Positions 35,623 through 43,547 of a stretch of 64,000 nt of DNA are shown here, in pieces. Source of the DNA: CALFBG01 sp045110315. GTDB taxonomy: Bacteria > Bacteroidota > Bacteroidia > Chitinophagales > Saprospiraceae. Numbering within the stretch: position 1 is the first letter of the stretch; each line of letters starts with the position of its first letter. The translations under genes and the position numbers were made by a program. Location of the stretch: positions 9,353-73,352 of the forward strand of contig JBGCFY010000074.1 of the NCBI GenBank assembly GCA_045110315.1, in the 5' to 3' direction. Below the pieces are notes generated by a model. The model worked only from the letters and a program-made list of their open reading frames with translations. It did not search any database and was not told where the DNA came from.

Positions 35623-36717
35623 ATGCGATTATACAAAAAAGAAAATATTCGAATTAATCATTGGCATTGCTGGTTATTGTTAGTAGTTAGTTTATGCCTT
35701 TGGAGCAGTTGTGCGTCGGATGTACAAAATAAATTACAACCTAAACCCTCTGCTTTTGGTAAGATCAACGAGATCAATGTTATTGCGGATAAAGCGATGT
35801 GGGAAGGTGCCGTTGGGGATACTTTTCGGTATTACTTCACTTCGGCGTATCCTATTCTCCCACAGCCAGAATCTTATTTTTCGGTTCGTCATTTTACGGC
35901 GGAAGATTTAATTAAAGATCCGATCCGGAAGGAATTTCAGACTTATATTATTTTAGGAAACTTAAAAGACACAGATTCGGGAGCAAGTAAATTGATTGCG
36001 AGAGATTTAAAAGTAGATGCTTTGAGTCCAACGGCTTCCGCAGGACATACTAAAGTTGGAAAAAACAAATGGGCGCTCGATCAGATTATTTTTTATATGT
36101 ATGCGGACAAAGATGATACGTTAATTAAAACGATTACCAAAAATTTTACCGCAGTTGCAAAGCGCGTTAAAGAAATGGATAGAAATGCCTTGGAATCGAC
36201 GATTTTTCAACAAGGAGATAACAATAAGCTACGGCGCGAAGTCCAAGAAAAAATGGGGATTGACTTGAGGTTGCCGAGTGATTATTTTGAGGCGTTGTAT
36301 AAAGACAGCACGATGTGGTTGCGCCGAGAAACGGATGTGCTGAGTGCCAATATTTTTATTCATAAATTAAAATACACCAATAAATCTCAATTGTCTAAAA
36401 ATGGGATTAAAGCGATTCGAGATCGATTGGGCAAATATGTTTCTACTGATATTGATAATACCTACATGAGAACCAATGATGTGGATTTGCCAATGTTAAC
36501 GCAGGTGGTGACGATTGATAATCGTTATGCGGTAGAAGCAAAAGGAATATGGGATATTGTCAATGATTATATGGGCGGTCCTTTTATCAGTTATTTAATT
36601 CACGACAAAGATACCAACGAGTTAATTTTATTAGATGGATTTATTCATGCGCCATCGAAGAAAAAAAGAGACTATATGCAGCAAATGGAATATTTGTTGA
36701 CGAGTGTAAAACTATAG
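35623..36717 (+). CDS. DUF4837 family lipoprotein
   Basis: 364 residues. A lipoprotein signal (HWHCWLLLVVSLCLWSSC) is followed by a soluble domain. GKINEINVIADKAMWEGAVGDTFRYYFTSAYPILPQPE is typical of the Bacteroidota-specific DUF4837 family, as are the later motifs LRLPSDYFEALYKDSTMWLRRET and RYAVEAKGIWDIVNDYMGGPFISYL. Its function is unknown. A terminator follows. Confidence 0.85.
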   Translation: MRLYKKENIRINHWHCWLLLVVSLCLWSSCASDVQNKLQPKPSAFGKINEINVIADKAMWEGAVGDTFRYYFTSAYPILPQPESYFSVRHFTAEDLIKDPIRKEFQTYIILGNLKDTDSGASKLIARDLKVDALSPTASAGHTKVGKNKWALDQIIFYMYADKDDTLIKTITKNFTAVAKRVKEMDRNALESTIFQQGDNNKLRREVQEKMGIDLRLPSDYFEALYKDSTMWLRRETDVLSANIFIHKLKYTNKSQLSKNGIKAIRDRLGKYVSTDIDNTYMRTNDVDLPMLTQVVTIDNRYAVEAKGIWDIVNDYMGGPFISYLIHDKDTNELILLDGFIHAPSKKKRDYMQQMEYLLTSVKL

Positions 36718-36762
36718 CTTTTGCGGGTGTGAAATCGCGTAAAAGACAACTTCAATGAAGAG

Positions 36763-36795
36763 CTGCTTGGAATTTTTTTTCAAGCAGTTTTTTTT
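36763..36795 (+). terminator. Terminator after the DUF4837 gene
   Basis: CTGCTTG (36763-36769) pairs with CAAGCAG (36781-36787), followed by eight T. The T run overlaps the likely promoter region of the next sigma gene (TATTTTGC). Confidence 0.8.
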
Positions 36796-36843
36796 ATTTT
36801 GCAAAAGGTATTATGTTTACAAGCGGCACAACTAAAAACAAAT

Positions 36844-37431
36844 ATGCCAGAAAAACTAGATCAACTTACAGATAAAGAATTGGTAAGCGCTTACCAAGAA
36901 ACAGCTTCCAAAGCATACGTTGGCGAATTGTACCGACGATATGCTCATTTGGTTTATGGTGTTGGCTTGAAATTTTTAAAAAATAAAGAAGCTGCCGAAG
37001 ATATCGTGCCGCGCGTTTTTGAGCAATTAATGACAAGTCTGCAAACGGCTAAGGTAGAAAATTTTAACAATTGGCTTTTCATCGTTTCTAAAAATATGTG
37101 CTTAAAAACTTGGCAAAAAGAGCAGCAACGAAGCCAAAAACAAGAAATTTGGGAAATATCTGAAAAAAAATCAGATATTTTTATGGAAAATGAAGCCATT
37201 CAGGATCTTAATAGTGAGAAGGAACAAGAATGGGTGATGATGAACCAACTAATGCAGCAATTGGAAGAAGAGCAACGGAAGTGTTTAAAGTTATTTTATT
37301 GGGAGAAAAAGCGTTATAAAGAGATTGTTCAACTCACAAACTATACTGAAAAGCAAGTAAAAAGTTTTCTGCAAAATGGAAAACGTAACTTGAAAAAATT
37401 ACTACTGGAAGCTGGATATCCATCCAAATAG
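36844..37431 (+). CDS. RNA polymerase sigma-70 family (ECF-like) factor
   Basis: 195 residues from the ATG at 36844 (MPEKLDQLTDKELVSAYQE); an upstream TTG at 36799 would add 15 residues and is less likely. Region 2 is LYRRYAHLVYGVGLKFLKNKEAAEDIVPRVFEQLM, with WLFIVSKNMCLKTWQKEQQRS. Region 4 is MQQLEEEQRKCLKLFYWEKKRYKEIVQLTNYTEKQVKSFLQNGKRNLKKLL. The usual EDIVQDVF of region 2 reads EDIVPRVF here. The following gene has a zinc-finger-like anti-sigma segment, so the pair probably forms a sigma/anti-sigma unit. Confidence 0.85.
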   Translation: MPEKLDQLTDKELVSAYQETASKAYVGELYRRYAHLVYGVGLKFLKNKEAAEDIVPRVFEQLMTSLQTAKVENFNNWLFIVSKNMCLKTWQKEQQRSQKQEIWEISEKKSDIFMENEAIQDLNSEKEQEWVMMNQLMQQLEEEQRKCLKLFYWEKKRYKEIVQLTNYTEKQVKSFLQNGKRNLKKLLLEAGYPSK

Positions 37432-37572
37432 GAGAAATATTCAGTAAAACTATAATTAAAGGCTTACTGTTAAATAGGTATTTGGGCAGTAAGTTGTACA
37501 AACAATTAATTGAAAGTGTGCGGTGCAGTTAGGCGATATGCTTGAGTGGCACACTTTCGACTGGTTGAACTA

Positions 37573-38367
37573 ATGTGGAAATACATGGAAGTATTTTTGA
37601 AAAGAAAACAATGCCTTAGTCAGGCAGAAATTATGGGCTATCTGAAGGAGACGTGTAAGGAGGAGAAGTTGTATGAGATAGAAACGCATTTACTGGATTG
37701 TGAGCTTTGCTCCAGTGCAGTAGAAGGTTATGCGAGTATGCATAGTCAAGAAGATCCGCCGATCTTGCAAAATTGGGGAGGAGAAACACAAAATTTATCT
37801 CCTGCAAACTCAACACTGAATAAACGAACTCCACGCTTTGGCTTTAATCAAGTTGCCGCAGCTTTGGTGTTGCTCTTAATCTCCGTTGGTGGTTTTGCTT
37901 ATTGGAATCACCTCGCGGCGGACCGTTTGTACCACCGCTACGAAAAAGTCTTCGATTTTGCTCAAGAAGGATTTAGTTTTAGAGGAGTTGCTACGACGGA
38001 TCGTAAGTACGCGGCGATTAGAGCGGCAATTGAAAGTTTTAATGCGGAAGCCTACGAAGCCTGTTTGCGAGAAATGAAGGTACTACTCGCGGAACAACCA
38101 GAAAATGCAGTAGCTAGCTTTTATGGAGGAATGAGTGCCTTGAAACTAGCTAAAACATCGGAGGCGATTCATTATTTAAGCATTTGCCGAATCAATAGCG
38201 CTCGCTATTATGAAGATGCAAGTTGGTATTTGGCGTTATCTCATTTACAAAGAGGAGATAAAAAGGAAGCAAAAATTATTTTGGAAGAATTACAAGGTAT
38301 TGAGAATGGTTATTACGAAAAAGAAGTAGTTCGTTTATTAACGGAGTTAAGTACCAATACAAATTAA
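37573..38367 (+). CDS. Putative anti-sigma factor with zinc-finger-like segment and TPR-like C terminus
   Basis: About 264 residues. CLSQAEIMGYLKETCKEEKLYEIETHLLDCELCSSAVEGYAS contains HxxxCxxC (ETHLLDCELC), the zinc-binding signature of cytoplasmic anti-sigma domains. One membrane helix follows (FNQVAAALVLLLISVGGFAYW). The C-terminal part has TPR-like helices (AIESFNAEAYEACLREMKVLLAEQPENAVASFYGGMSALKLAKTSEAIHYL). The GTG at 37546 or ATG at 37585 are alternative starts. The last five residues, STNTN, and the stop are encoded by the left terminus of the dispersed repeat, so the native C terminus may have been replaced. Confidence 0.65.
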   Translation: MWKYMEVFLKRKQCLSQAEIMGYLKETCKEEKLYEIETHLLDCELCSSAVEGYASMHSQEDPPILQNWGGETQNLSPANSTLNKRTPRFGFNQVAAALVLLLISVGGFAYWNHLAADRLYHRYEKVFDFAQEGFSFRGVATTDRKYAAIRAAIESFNAEAYEACLREMKVLLAEQPENAVASFYGGMSALKLAKTSEAIHYLSICRINSARYYEDASWYLALSHLQRGDKKEAKIILEELQGIENGYYEKEVVRLLTELSTNTN

Positions 38368-38390
38368 ACTTAGTGGTGTCTTATTGCTTA
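38348..38390. mobile_element. Mini-copy of the TAAGTAC repeat at the end of the anti-sigma gene
   Basis: TAAGTACCAATACAAATTA at the left and TGTCTTATTGCTTA at the right. The left terminus is read in frame as the last codons and TAA of the preceding CDS. Confidence 0.55.
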
Positions 38391-38402
38391 ACGCAAAAAT
38401 AA

Positions 38403-38432
38403 AACGAGCATTAGAAAACTCTAATGCTCGTT
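38403..38432 (-). terminator. Terminator of htpG
   Basis: AACGAGCATTAGA pairs with TCTAATGCTCGTT around AAAC. On the minus strand it is followed by TTATTTTT, fitting termination of htpG, whose stop is at 38478. Confidence 0.7.
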
Positions 38433-38477
38433 AAAAAAAATCGTATATTTTTCTAGCTATATTTTTTAGCTACATTC

Positions 38478-40340
38478 TTATTTTAAGAAATTGATACTAT
38501 TGTTGATGAACTCGGTTAGTTTCGATCCTTTCAACATTCCTTGATTAAGTAGCGCAAGAGAATAAAGGTGTTCAACAAAGTTTTCTTTCTTTTCTTCCTT
38601 CTTCATTTTTACCAACTTCTCTGCAATCAAAGGATGATTTGTATTGACAACTAAGTTATAGCGTTCGCCCATGTCCGGCATTTGGAAGCCTTGCATAGAT
38701 TGCATTTCCTGCATTCTTCGCATAAACTCTGGCTTTGTGATTAAAACGGGCATATCTGTAGGAGATAAAGCTTCCATTGCTACCGTTACCGTAGGATTAT
38801 TAATTTTAGTGTTAAAAAGTACTTTAACTTTTTCCTGTTCTGCTTCACTTAGTACAGACTCTTGTTTTTCGTCTTTTTGTACTAAATTATTAACAGTATC
38901 TGAATCTACTCTAACGAAAGTGACATCTCCCAACTTCTGCTCTAAGTGTTGCATGAAGTGATTGTCAATAACGGTATCTAGTTCTAGAACGTCGTAACCA
39001 TAATTGGTAGCAGACTGTACAAAGCTATCGTGTTCGACAGGATTGTTAGAATAAAGGATTACCGTTTTGTTGTGCTTATCCGTTTGATTGTCTTTGATTT
39101 TTTCTTTGTATTCCTCGATGGTGAAGTGTTTCCCCTCTACGTTTTTGAGTAAGGCAAATTTAACGGCTTTATCATGGAATTTTTCTTCTGACAACATTCC
39201 GTACTTGACGAAGACGCCGAGGTCGTTCCATTTGTTTTCAAAAGCTTCTCTATCTTTCTTGAATAGTTGTGCTAATTTTTCTGCTACTTTCTTTGTGATG
39301 TAAGACGCAATTTTCTTTACATTTTGATCACTCTGTAAGTAACTTCGAGATACATTCAATGGAATATCTGGTGAATCAATTACCCCGTGGAGTAAAGTCA
39401 GAAATTCAGGTACAATTTCTTTTACGTCATCCGTAACAAAAACTTGGTTTGAATAGAGTTGAATTTTATTCTTCTGAGATTCTAAACTATTTTTTAATTT
39501 TGGAAAATAAAGAATACCCGTTAAGTTGAAAGGATAATCAATATTAAGGTGAATCCAAAATAAAGGTGGTGTACTATAAGGATAAAGTTCGTTGTAGAAT
39601 TTCTTGTAATCGTCATCCTTTAAAGAGCGAGGAGATTTCTTCCACGCTGGATTAGGATTGTTGACGATATTGTCTACTTCAATTTCTTTAGACTCTTTTT
39701 CTTCGCCTTCTCCTTCGTAGATTGTTTCTTTCTTGGTACCGAATTTAATCTCTACCGGTAAGAACTTACAATATTTGTCTAAAAGCTCTTGAATTCTAGC
39801 TTCTCCTAAGTATTCTTTGCTATCGTCACTAATGTGCAAAATAATATCAGTACCTCTTCCTTTTTTATCAGAATCACCGATTGCATATTCTGGGTCTCCT
39901 TCACACTCCCACCGAACGGCTTTTGATTTTTTGTACGATTTAGAGTGAACTTCTACTTTACTCGCTACCATGAAGGCAGAGTAGAACCCTAAACCAAAGT
40001 GTCCGATGATCGCATTTTCGTCTTTATATTTTTTTACAAAATCTTCGGCACTAGAGAAAGCAACTTGATTAAGGTACTTTTCAACCTCTTGCTCTGTCAT
40101 TCCAATTCCCTTATCTCGGATGGTTAAGGTGCTATTTTCTTTATCTACGATTATTTCAATTGTAGTATCACCTAATTCTTTCTTAAATATACCTTTAGAA
40201 GAGAGCGTCTTTAATTTTGAAGTAGCATCTACGGCATTAGAAATCAGTTCACGTAAGAAAATTTCCTGATCGGAATAGAGGAACTGTTTGATGATGGGAA
40301 AAATATTCTCCGTTTGTACAGATATCTGTCCTTTTTGCAT
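38478..40340 (-). CDS. htpG: Chaperone HtpG (Hsp90)
   Basis: 620 residues from the ATG at 40340 (MQKGQISVQTENIFPIIKQFLYSDQEIFLRELISNAVDATSKL), which aligns with the usual HtpG start; an in-frame ATG 20 codons upstream (40400) gives an atypical extension. The GHKL ATPase domain shows ISNAVDA, DKGIGMT and GHFGLGFYSAFMVA. The middle domain and C-terminal dimerisation domain (LVVNTNHPLIAEKLVKM) follow. It assists folding of client proteins in the cytoplasm. The upstream region carries a palindrome and a TGGCAT element (see below). Confidence 0.96.
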   Translation of the reverse strand: MQKGQISVQTENIFPIIKQFLYSDQEIFLRELISNAVDATSKLKTLSSKGIFKKELGDTTIEIIVDKENSTLTIRDKGIGMTEQEVEKYLNQVAFSSAEDFVKKYKDENAIIGHFGLGFYSAFMVASKVEVHSKSYKKSKAVRWECEGDPEYAIGDSDKKGRGTDIILHISDDSKEYLGEARIQELLDKYCKFLPVEIKFGTKKETIYEGEGEEKESKEIEVDNIVNNPNPAWKKSPRSLKDDDYKKFYNELYPYSTPPLFWIHLNIDYPFNLTGILYFPKLKNSLESQKNKIQLYSNQVFVTDDVKEIVPEFLTLLHGVIDSPDIPLNVSRSYLQSDQNVKKIASYITKKVAEKLAQLFKKDREAFENKWNDLGVFVKYGMLSEEKFHDKAVKFALLKNVEGKHFTIEEYKEKIKDNQTDKHNKTVILYSNNPVEHDSFVQSATNYGYDVLELDTVIDNHFMQHLEQKLGDVTFVRVDSDTVNNLVQKDEKQESVLSEAEQEKVKVLFNTKINNPTVTVAMEALSPTDMPVLITKPEFMRRMQEMQSMQGFQMPDMGERYNLVVNTNHPLIAEKLVKMKKEEKKENFVEHLYSLALLNQGMLKGSKLTEFINNSINFLK

Positions 40341-40493
40341 GGTGTCAAGTTTTGATTTACGAATATTATTGATTCTTAAACAGCTTCTAGGAGATAGCAA
40401 TAAGTTGGAAAAAACAACGACAGTAAAAAAAGTTGATTTTCTTTTTTAAAACTAAAACATAAAAAAAAGTTAAAGAACTGTATGGTCAAGTTA

Positions 40494-40534
40494 TGTCAAA
40501 GGGTATGCCACGCCAAAAATGCTGTCAAAATGAC
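40494..40534 (-). promoter_or_regulatory. Candidate htpG control region: palindrome plus TGGCAT-N-TTTGACA
   Basis: On the minus strand TGGCATACCCTTTGACA (40510-40494) resembles a sigma-54 -24/-12 element but lacks the canonical GC at the -12 position. 13 bp upstream is the inverted repeat GTCATTTTGACA (40534-40523). Their position ahead of a heat-shock gene suggests regulation; which factor binds is unknown. The rest of 40341-40756 has no gene. Confidence 0.35.
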
Positions 40535-40756
40535 GCAAAACAGGTGGTTTTGGATAATTCAGGCTGAAATAATGGCTTATATGGGAGAAAAACTGCTAGT
40601 GTCTTTGATTTTTCCTGTCAGAATAAACCTAAAAAACATATTTCAAATTTAGATTATGGCTTCATTATTGCATTTAGCTAAACAACATTGATTGCGGAGA
40701 AAAAACGTTTTTGAAGCAGCATGGAATTTATTAAAAGGCCATAAAAAATCATACAG

Positions 40757-41008
40757 ATGAATAGTTCAAATATTATTTCCGGTAGTGATGTCAAAAATTT
40801 GATTACTAAGTTTTATTACAAAAATAATCACTTATGTTTTCAGATATTACTTCAACTAGGTTTGGACAAAATGGTACCGTATTCTGAGTATAAAGACTAC
40901 GCAGCGTACAAAGAGGACTTTAATAATTTATTGAAAGCAAAGTCTAATAATATTGCAATCAATATGCCGAACGAAAAGACGGCAAAAACAAATGTAAGTT
41001 TTTCGTAA
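40757..41008 (+). CDS. Small hypothetical protein
   Basis: 83 residues, MNSSNIISGSDVKNLITKFYYKNNHLCFQILLQLGLDKMVPYSEYKDYAAYKEDFNN and so on, no signal peptide or membrane helix and no recognised domain. The amino-acid mix is plausible for a soluble protein and the frame begins with ATG, but length alone could be chance in AT-rich DNA. It sits immediately upstream of the tandem RNA array on the same strand. Confidence 0.35.
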   Translation: MNSSNIISGSDVKNLITKFYYKNNHLCFQILLQLGLDKMVPYSEYKDYAAYKEDFNNLLKAKSNNIAINMPNEKTAKTNVSFS

Positions 41009-41120
41009 TGGCATAGTTGTTGGATATAAAGAAAACGTAAACAAAAACAAAAAAAAATTAGAATAGTATTAATCAGAACAGCTTAAACTAAAATTGAAAA
41101 GAGCATATTTTCTCAGGCAT

Positions 41121-41259
41121 ATTTCCCCCGTATTCATTTAGGTTTAAAAATTGTTTTTGAGATAAAGATATTGAAGAATTAGGATCAGAAGTGATCTTAA
41201 ATAGTGAGCGAGACCAGTTTATTGGGGGGTAAAGTTGGTCTCGTATGCTCACTTTTTTC
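41121..41259 (+). ncRNA. Tandem structured RNA, copy 1
   Basis: A C5 tract near the probable 5' end (41125-41129) is followed by AGGATCA-GAAG-TGATCTT, a 7-bp hairpin. Then comes a terminator hairpin: GTGAGC (41204-41209) and GAGACCA (41210-41216) pair with TGGTCTC (41236-41242) and GCTCAC (41247-41252), followed by six T. The loop contains TTTATTGGGGGGTAA. The 5' third differs from copies 2 and 3 and lacks their CCTCCC hairpin. Boundaries are estimated: the 3' end from the T run, the 5' end from the position of the C tract in the other copies. Confidence 0.65.
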
Positions 41260-41307
41260 TAAAGAAAAAATTTGAAAGTTATATAAATCCAAAGAATAAG
41301 TTTTTGT

Positions 41308-41463
41308 GTTCTCCCCCATACGAACCTCCCAGCAAATGTGGTAATTTACTGATATTCGTAGATAAAGATATGCAAAGACTTTGAGGTCAGAAATGATCTT
41401 GAAATAGTGAGCGAGACCAATTTATTGGGGGGTAATTTTGGTCTCGTATGCTCACTTTTTTTT
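41308..41463 (+). ncRNA. Tandem structured RNA, copy 2
   Basis: Begins near TTCTCCCCC. A 5' hairpin is closed by ACGAA/TTCGT and exposes CCTCCC, with an inner CAG...CTG and AAAT/ATTT stem. A second hairpin is GGTCA-GAAA-TGATC, a GNRA-type loop. The terminator stem GTGAGC-GAGACCA pairs with TGGTCTC-GCTCAC (41407-41455) with the loop ATTTATTGGGGGGTAA, then eight T. TTTG at 41271 and TAAGTTTTTG at 41297 just upstream could be its own promoter. Confidence 0.7.
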
Positions 41464-41562
41464 AAAAGAAATTGAATAAATCCAAAAGATATTGACATCA
41501 GTAAACTTAGAAAAGTAAAAGTATTTTTCGTTTAAGTTTATCATTAAAAGCAAGATTTTTAC

Positions 41563-41723
41563 ATTCTCCCCCAACGTAATTCCTCCCAGCAAATATGGTA
41601 ATTTACTGATAATTCGTAGGGAAAAACATTGTAAAGATCTTTGAGGCCAGCAATGGTCTTTAAGGAAGTGAGTGAGACCAGTTTATTGGGGGGTAAAGTT
41701 GGTCTCAAACTCACTTTTTTTTT
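41563..41723 (+). ncRNA. Tandem structured RNA, copy 3
   Basis: Begins near ATTCTCCCCC. The 5' hairpin is closed by ACG-TAATT with AATT-CGT and exposes CCTCCCAGC. The second hairpin is GGCCA-GCAA-TGGTC, where stem bases differ from copies 1 and 2 but pairing is kept. The terminator stem GTGAGT-GAGACCA pairs with TGGTCTC-ACTCAC (41668-41714); the GAGC/GCTC pair of the other copies is GAGT/ACTC here. The loop GTTTATTGGGGGGTAA is unchanged, and nine T follow. Confidence 0.7.
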
Positions 41724-41735
41724 ATTAAAAATCAG

Positions 41736-41772
41736 AAAAGGGATCAAGCAACATTGCTTGATCCCTTTTTTT
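41736..41772. terminator. Bidirectional terminator between the RNA array and the M28 peptidase gene
   Basis: AAAAGGGATCAAGCAA (41736-41751) pairs with TTGCTTGATCCCTTTT (41754-41769) around CA, T-rich on both sides. It serves the minus-strand peptidase gene and backs up copy 3 of the RNA array. Confidence 0.8.
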
Positions 41773-41803
41773 GTATTAGATTTTTTGAAAAAAATACACT
41801 TTT

Positions 41804-43399
41804 TTAGCTATCTGGTGTTACGTCTACAACAATTCGTTTTTTGCGATTGGCTAATTCCCAAGTAGTATGAAAAACCAACTTAGCAATAATTTCCATTTTT
41901 TCAAAATTGATTTTATCGACGGTATCGGAGGTTCGGTGATAATCTTTGTGCGTACCATTAAAATAAAAAATGGCAGGAATCCCTTTCTCCGCAAAATTAT
42001 AATGATCTGATCGGTAATAATAACGATTCGGATCGCTTTCTGCGTTGTAGGTATAATCCAAAGTGAGATTAGTATATTTTTCGTTCATTGCTTCGTTGAT
42101 GGTGTGTAATTCTGTGCTCAATCGATCGGAACCAATAACGTAAATATAATTTGGATTATCTTGGTATTTTTCGTCAACGCGACCCACCATATCCACATTA
42201 ATATCTACGATGGTATTCTCCAAAGGAAAGATAGGATGCTCTGTATAATATTGAGAACCCAATAAACCTTTTTCTTCGCCCGTAACGAGCATTACCAAAA
42301 CGCTCCGCTTAGGACCGATGCCCTGACTTTTAGCTTTCGCTAAAGCTTGTGCCACTTCTAATAAAGTTGAAGTCCCGGAACCATTATCATCAGCACCATT
42401 ATAAATTCCGTCGCCTCTTTTTCCTAAATGATCATAGTGTGCGGTAACGACTACGATTTCTTTCTTCAAAACGGGATCACTACCTTCGATGTATCCCAAA
42501 ACATTTTCACCGATCAGGCTTCTTTCCTTCTTCTTTTGTATCAAAGTAAAGTCTTGCTGAATCGTAATTGCTTTTGCTTTGCCTGTCTTTTTAATTTGTT
42601 CTCTCGCTGCAATAATTTCTGGCAAACGGTCACCAATAATTTCTTTAGCAATATCGGTAGAAATGTAACAATTATTAACATAAGTATCCGTCGCTTTTTT
42701 ATCGCCCATCGTTAAGGTTGGACCAATTAAGAAACGGCGATTCTCCGCTAACATTTTTTGAATTTCGTTTTCTACAATTAAAATAGCTTTGACACCGTGT
42801 TTTTTTGCCGCCATCAACTTTTTAGTCCAATCGGTTGACCAAGCAGAAGCTTCCGTAGTACCGGACAAATAAGACTTTCCAGCTTCATTCATTGGTTCTC
42901 CTTTGTAAACCAAAACCACTTTGCCTTTTACATCTACACCTTGATAATCGTTATATTTAGGATCGTCAATTCCGTAACCCAGAAACGTTATTTCCGATGC
43001 CTTGAGTTCGGGCATATCTACATTGCGTTCGGAAAAAGAAATGAAATTCCAGAGGTGTTTAAATCTTTTGTTTTCAACAAATATTTCGATGTCTTCCCAA
43101 TTCGTCCAATTAAATTGTACTGGTTGGAAATAAGAGTCATCGGCTCCAATTTTAGGTAAACCATTTTTTTCAAAAACACCCGCGATATAGTTGGCGGCTT
43201 TTTTGTTGCCTTCTGTTCCGGTCTCTCGACCTTCAAATTCGTCGGAAGCCAGAATTGTTAAATGCGTTTTTAAGTCTGCTGCGGTAATTTCCTTCGCCAA
43301 AGTAGCGGGATCAATAACTTTACTAGAAGTTCCTTTTTTTAAACCAGAACAACCGAGTAAAAGCAAGGGCAAAATAAATAGGGGCAATAATTTCTTCAT
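41804..43399 (-). CDS. M28 family metallopeptidase lipoprotein
   Basis: 531 residues from the ATG at 43399 (MKKLLPLFILPLLLLGC, lipobox-like); an in-frame ATG at 43408 adds three residues. A PA-like insert domain (GYGIDDPKYNDYQGVDVKGKVVLVYKGEP) precedes the peptidase. Zinc ligands are in VVTAHYDHLG (His, Asp), NGADDNGSGTSTLLE (Asp), GEEKGLLGS (catalytic and metal Glu), and a late Asp and His (INVDMVGR, SDHYNF). It is probably an aminopeptidase facing the periplasm or surface. Substrate unknown. Confidence 0.88.
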   Translation of the reverse strand: MKKLLPLFILPLLLLGCSGLKKGTSSKVIDPATLAKEITAADLKTHLTILASDEFEGRETGTEGNKKAANYIAGVFEKNGLPKIGADDSYFQPVQFNWTNWEDIEIFVENKRFKHLWNFISFSERNVDMPELKASEITFLGYGIDDPKYNDYQGVDVKGKVVLVYKGEPMNEAGKSYLSGTTEASAWSTDWTKKLMAAKKHGVKAILIVENEIQKMLAENRRFLIGPTLTMGDKKATDTYVNNCYISTDIAKEIIGDRLPEIIAAREQIKKTGKAKAITIQQDFTLIQKKKERSLIGENVLGYIEGSDPVLKKEIVVVTAHYDHLGKRGDGIYNGADDNGSGTSTLLEVAQALAKAKSQGIGPKRSVLVMLVTGEEKGLLGSQYYTEHPIFPLENTIVDINVDMVGRVDEKYQDNPNYIYVIGSDRLSTELHTINEAMNEKYTNLTLDYTYNAESDPNRYYYRSDHYNFAEKGIPAIFYFNGTHKDYHRTSDTVDKINFEKMEIIAKLVFHTTWELANRKKRIVVDVTPDS

Positions 43400-43547
43400 T
43401 ATGAACATTGCGTTAGCTAAGTAGGAAATGGACTTTGTATGAAAAGTTTTAAATTTAGATTACAGTATACTAAGCCTACTTAATTTAGGTTAAATAATAT
43501 AATTGATCAGCAAATGATTATCAAGTTGAGTTACGTGCAAACCAACT

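Noticed and set aside
41121..41723. CRISPR-like array suggested by three similar units
   Set aside because: Units are ~200 bp apart, contain long hairpins and terminators, and have no short identical repeats or spacers. No cas genes are nearby.
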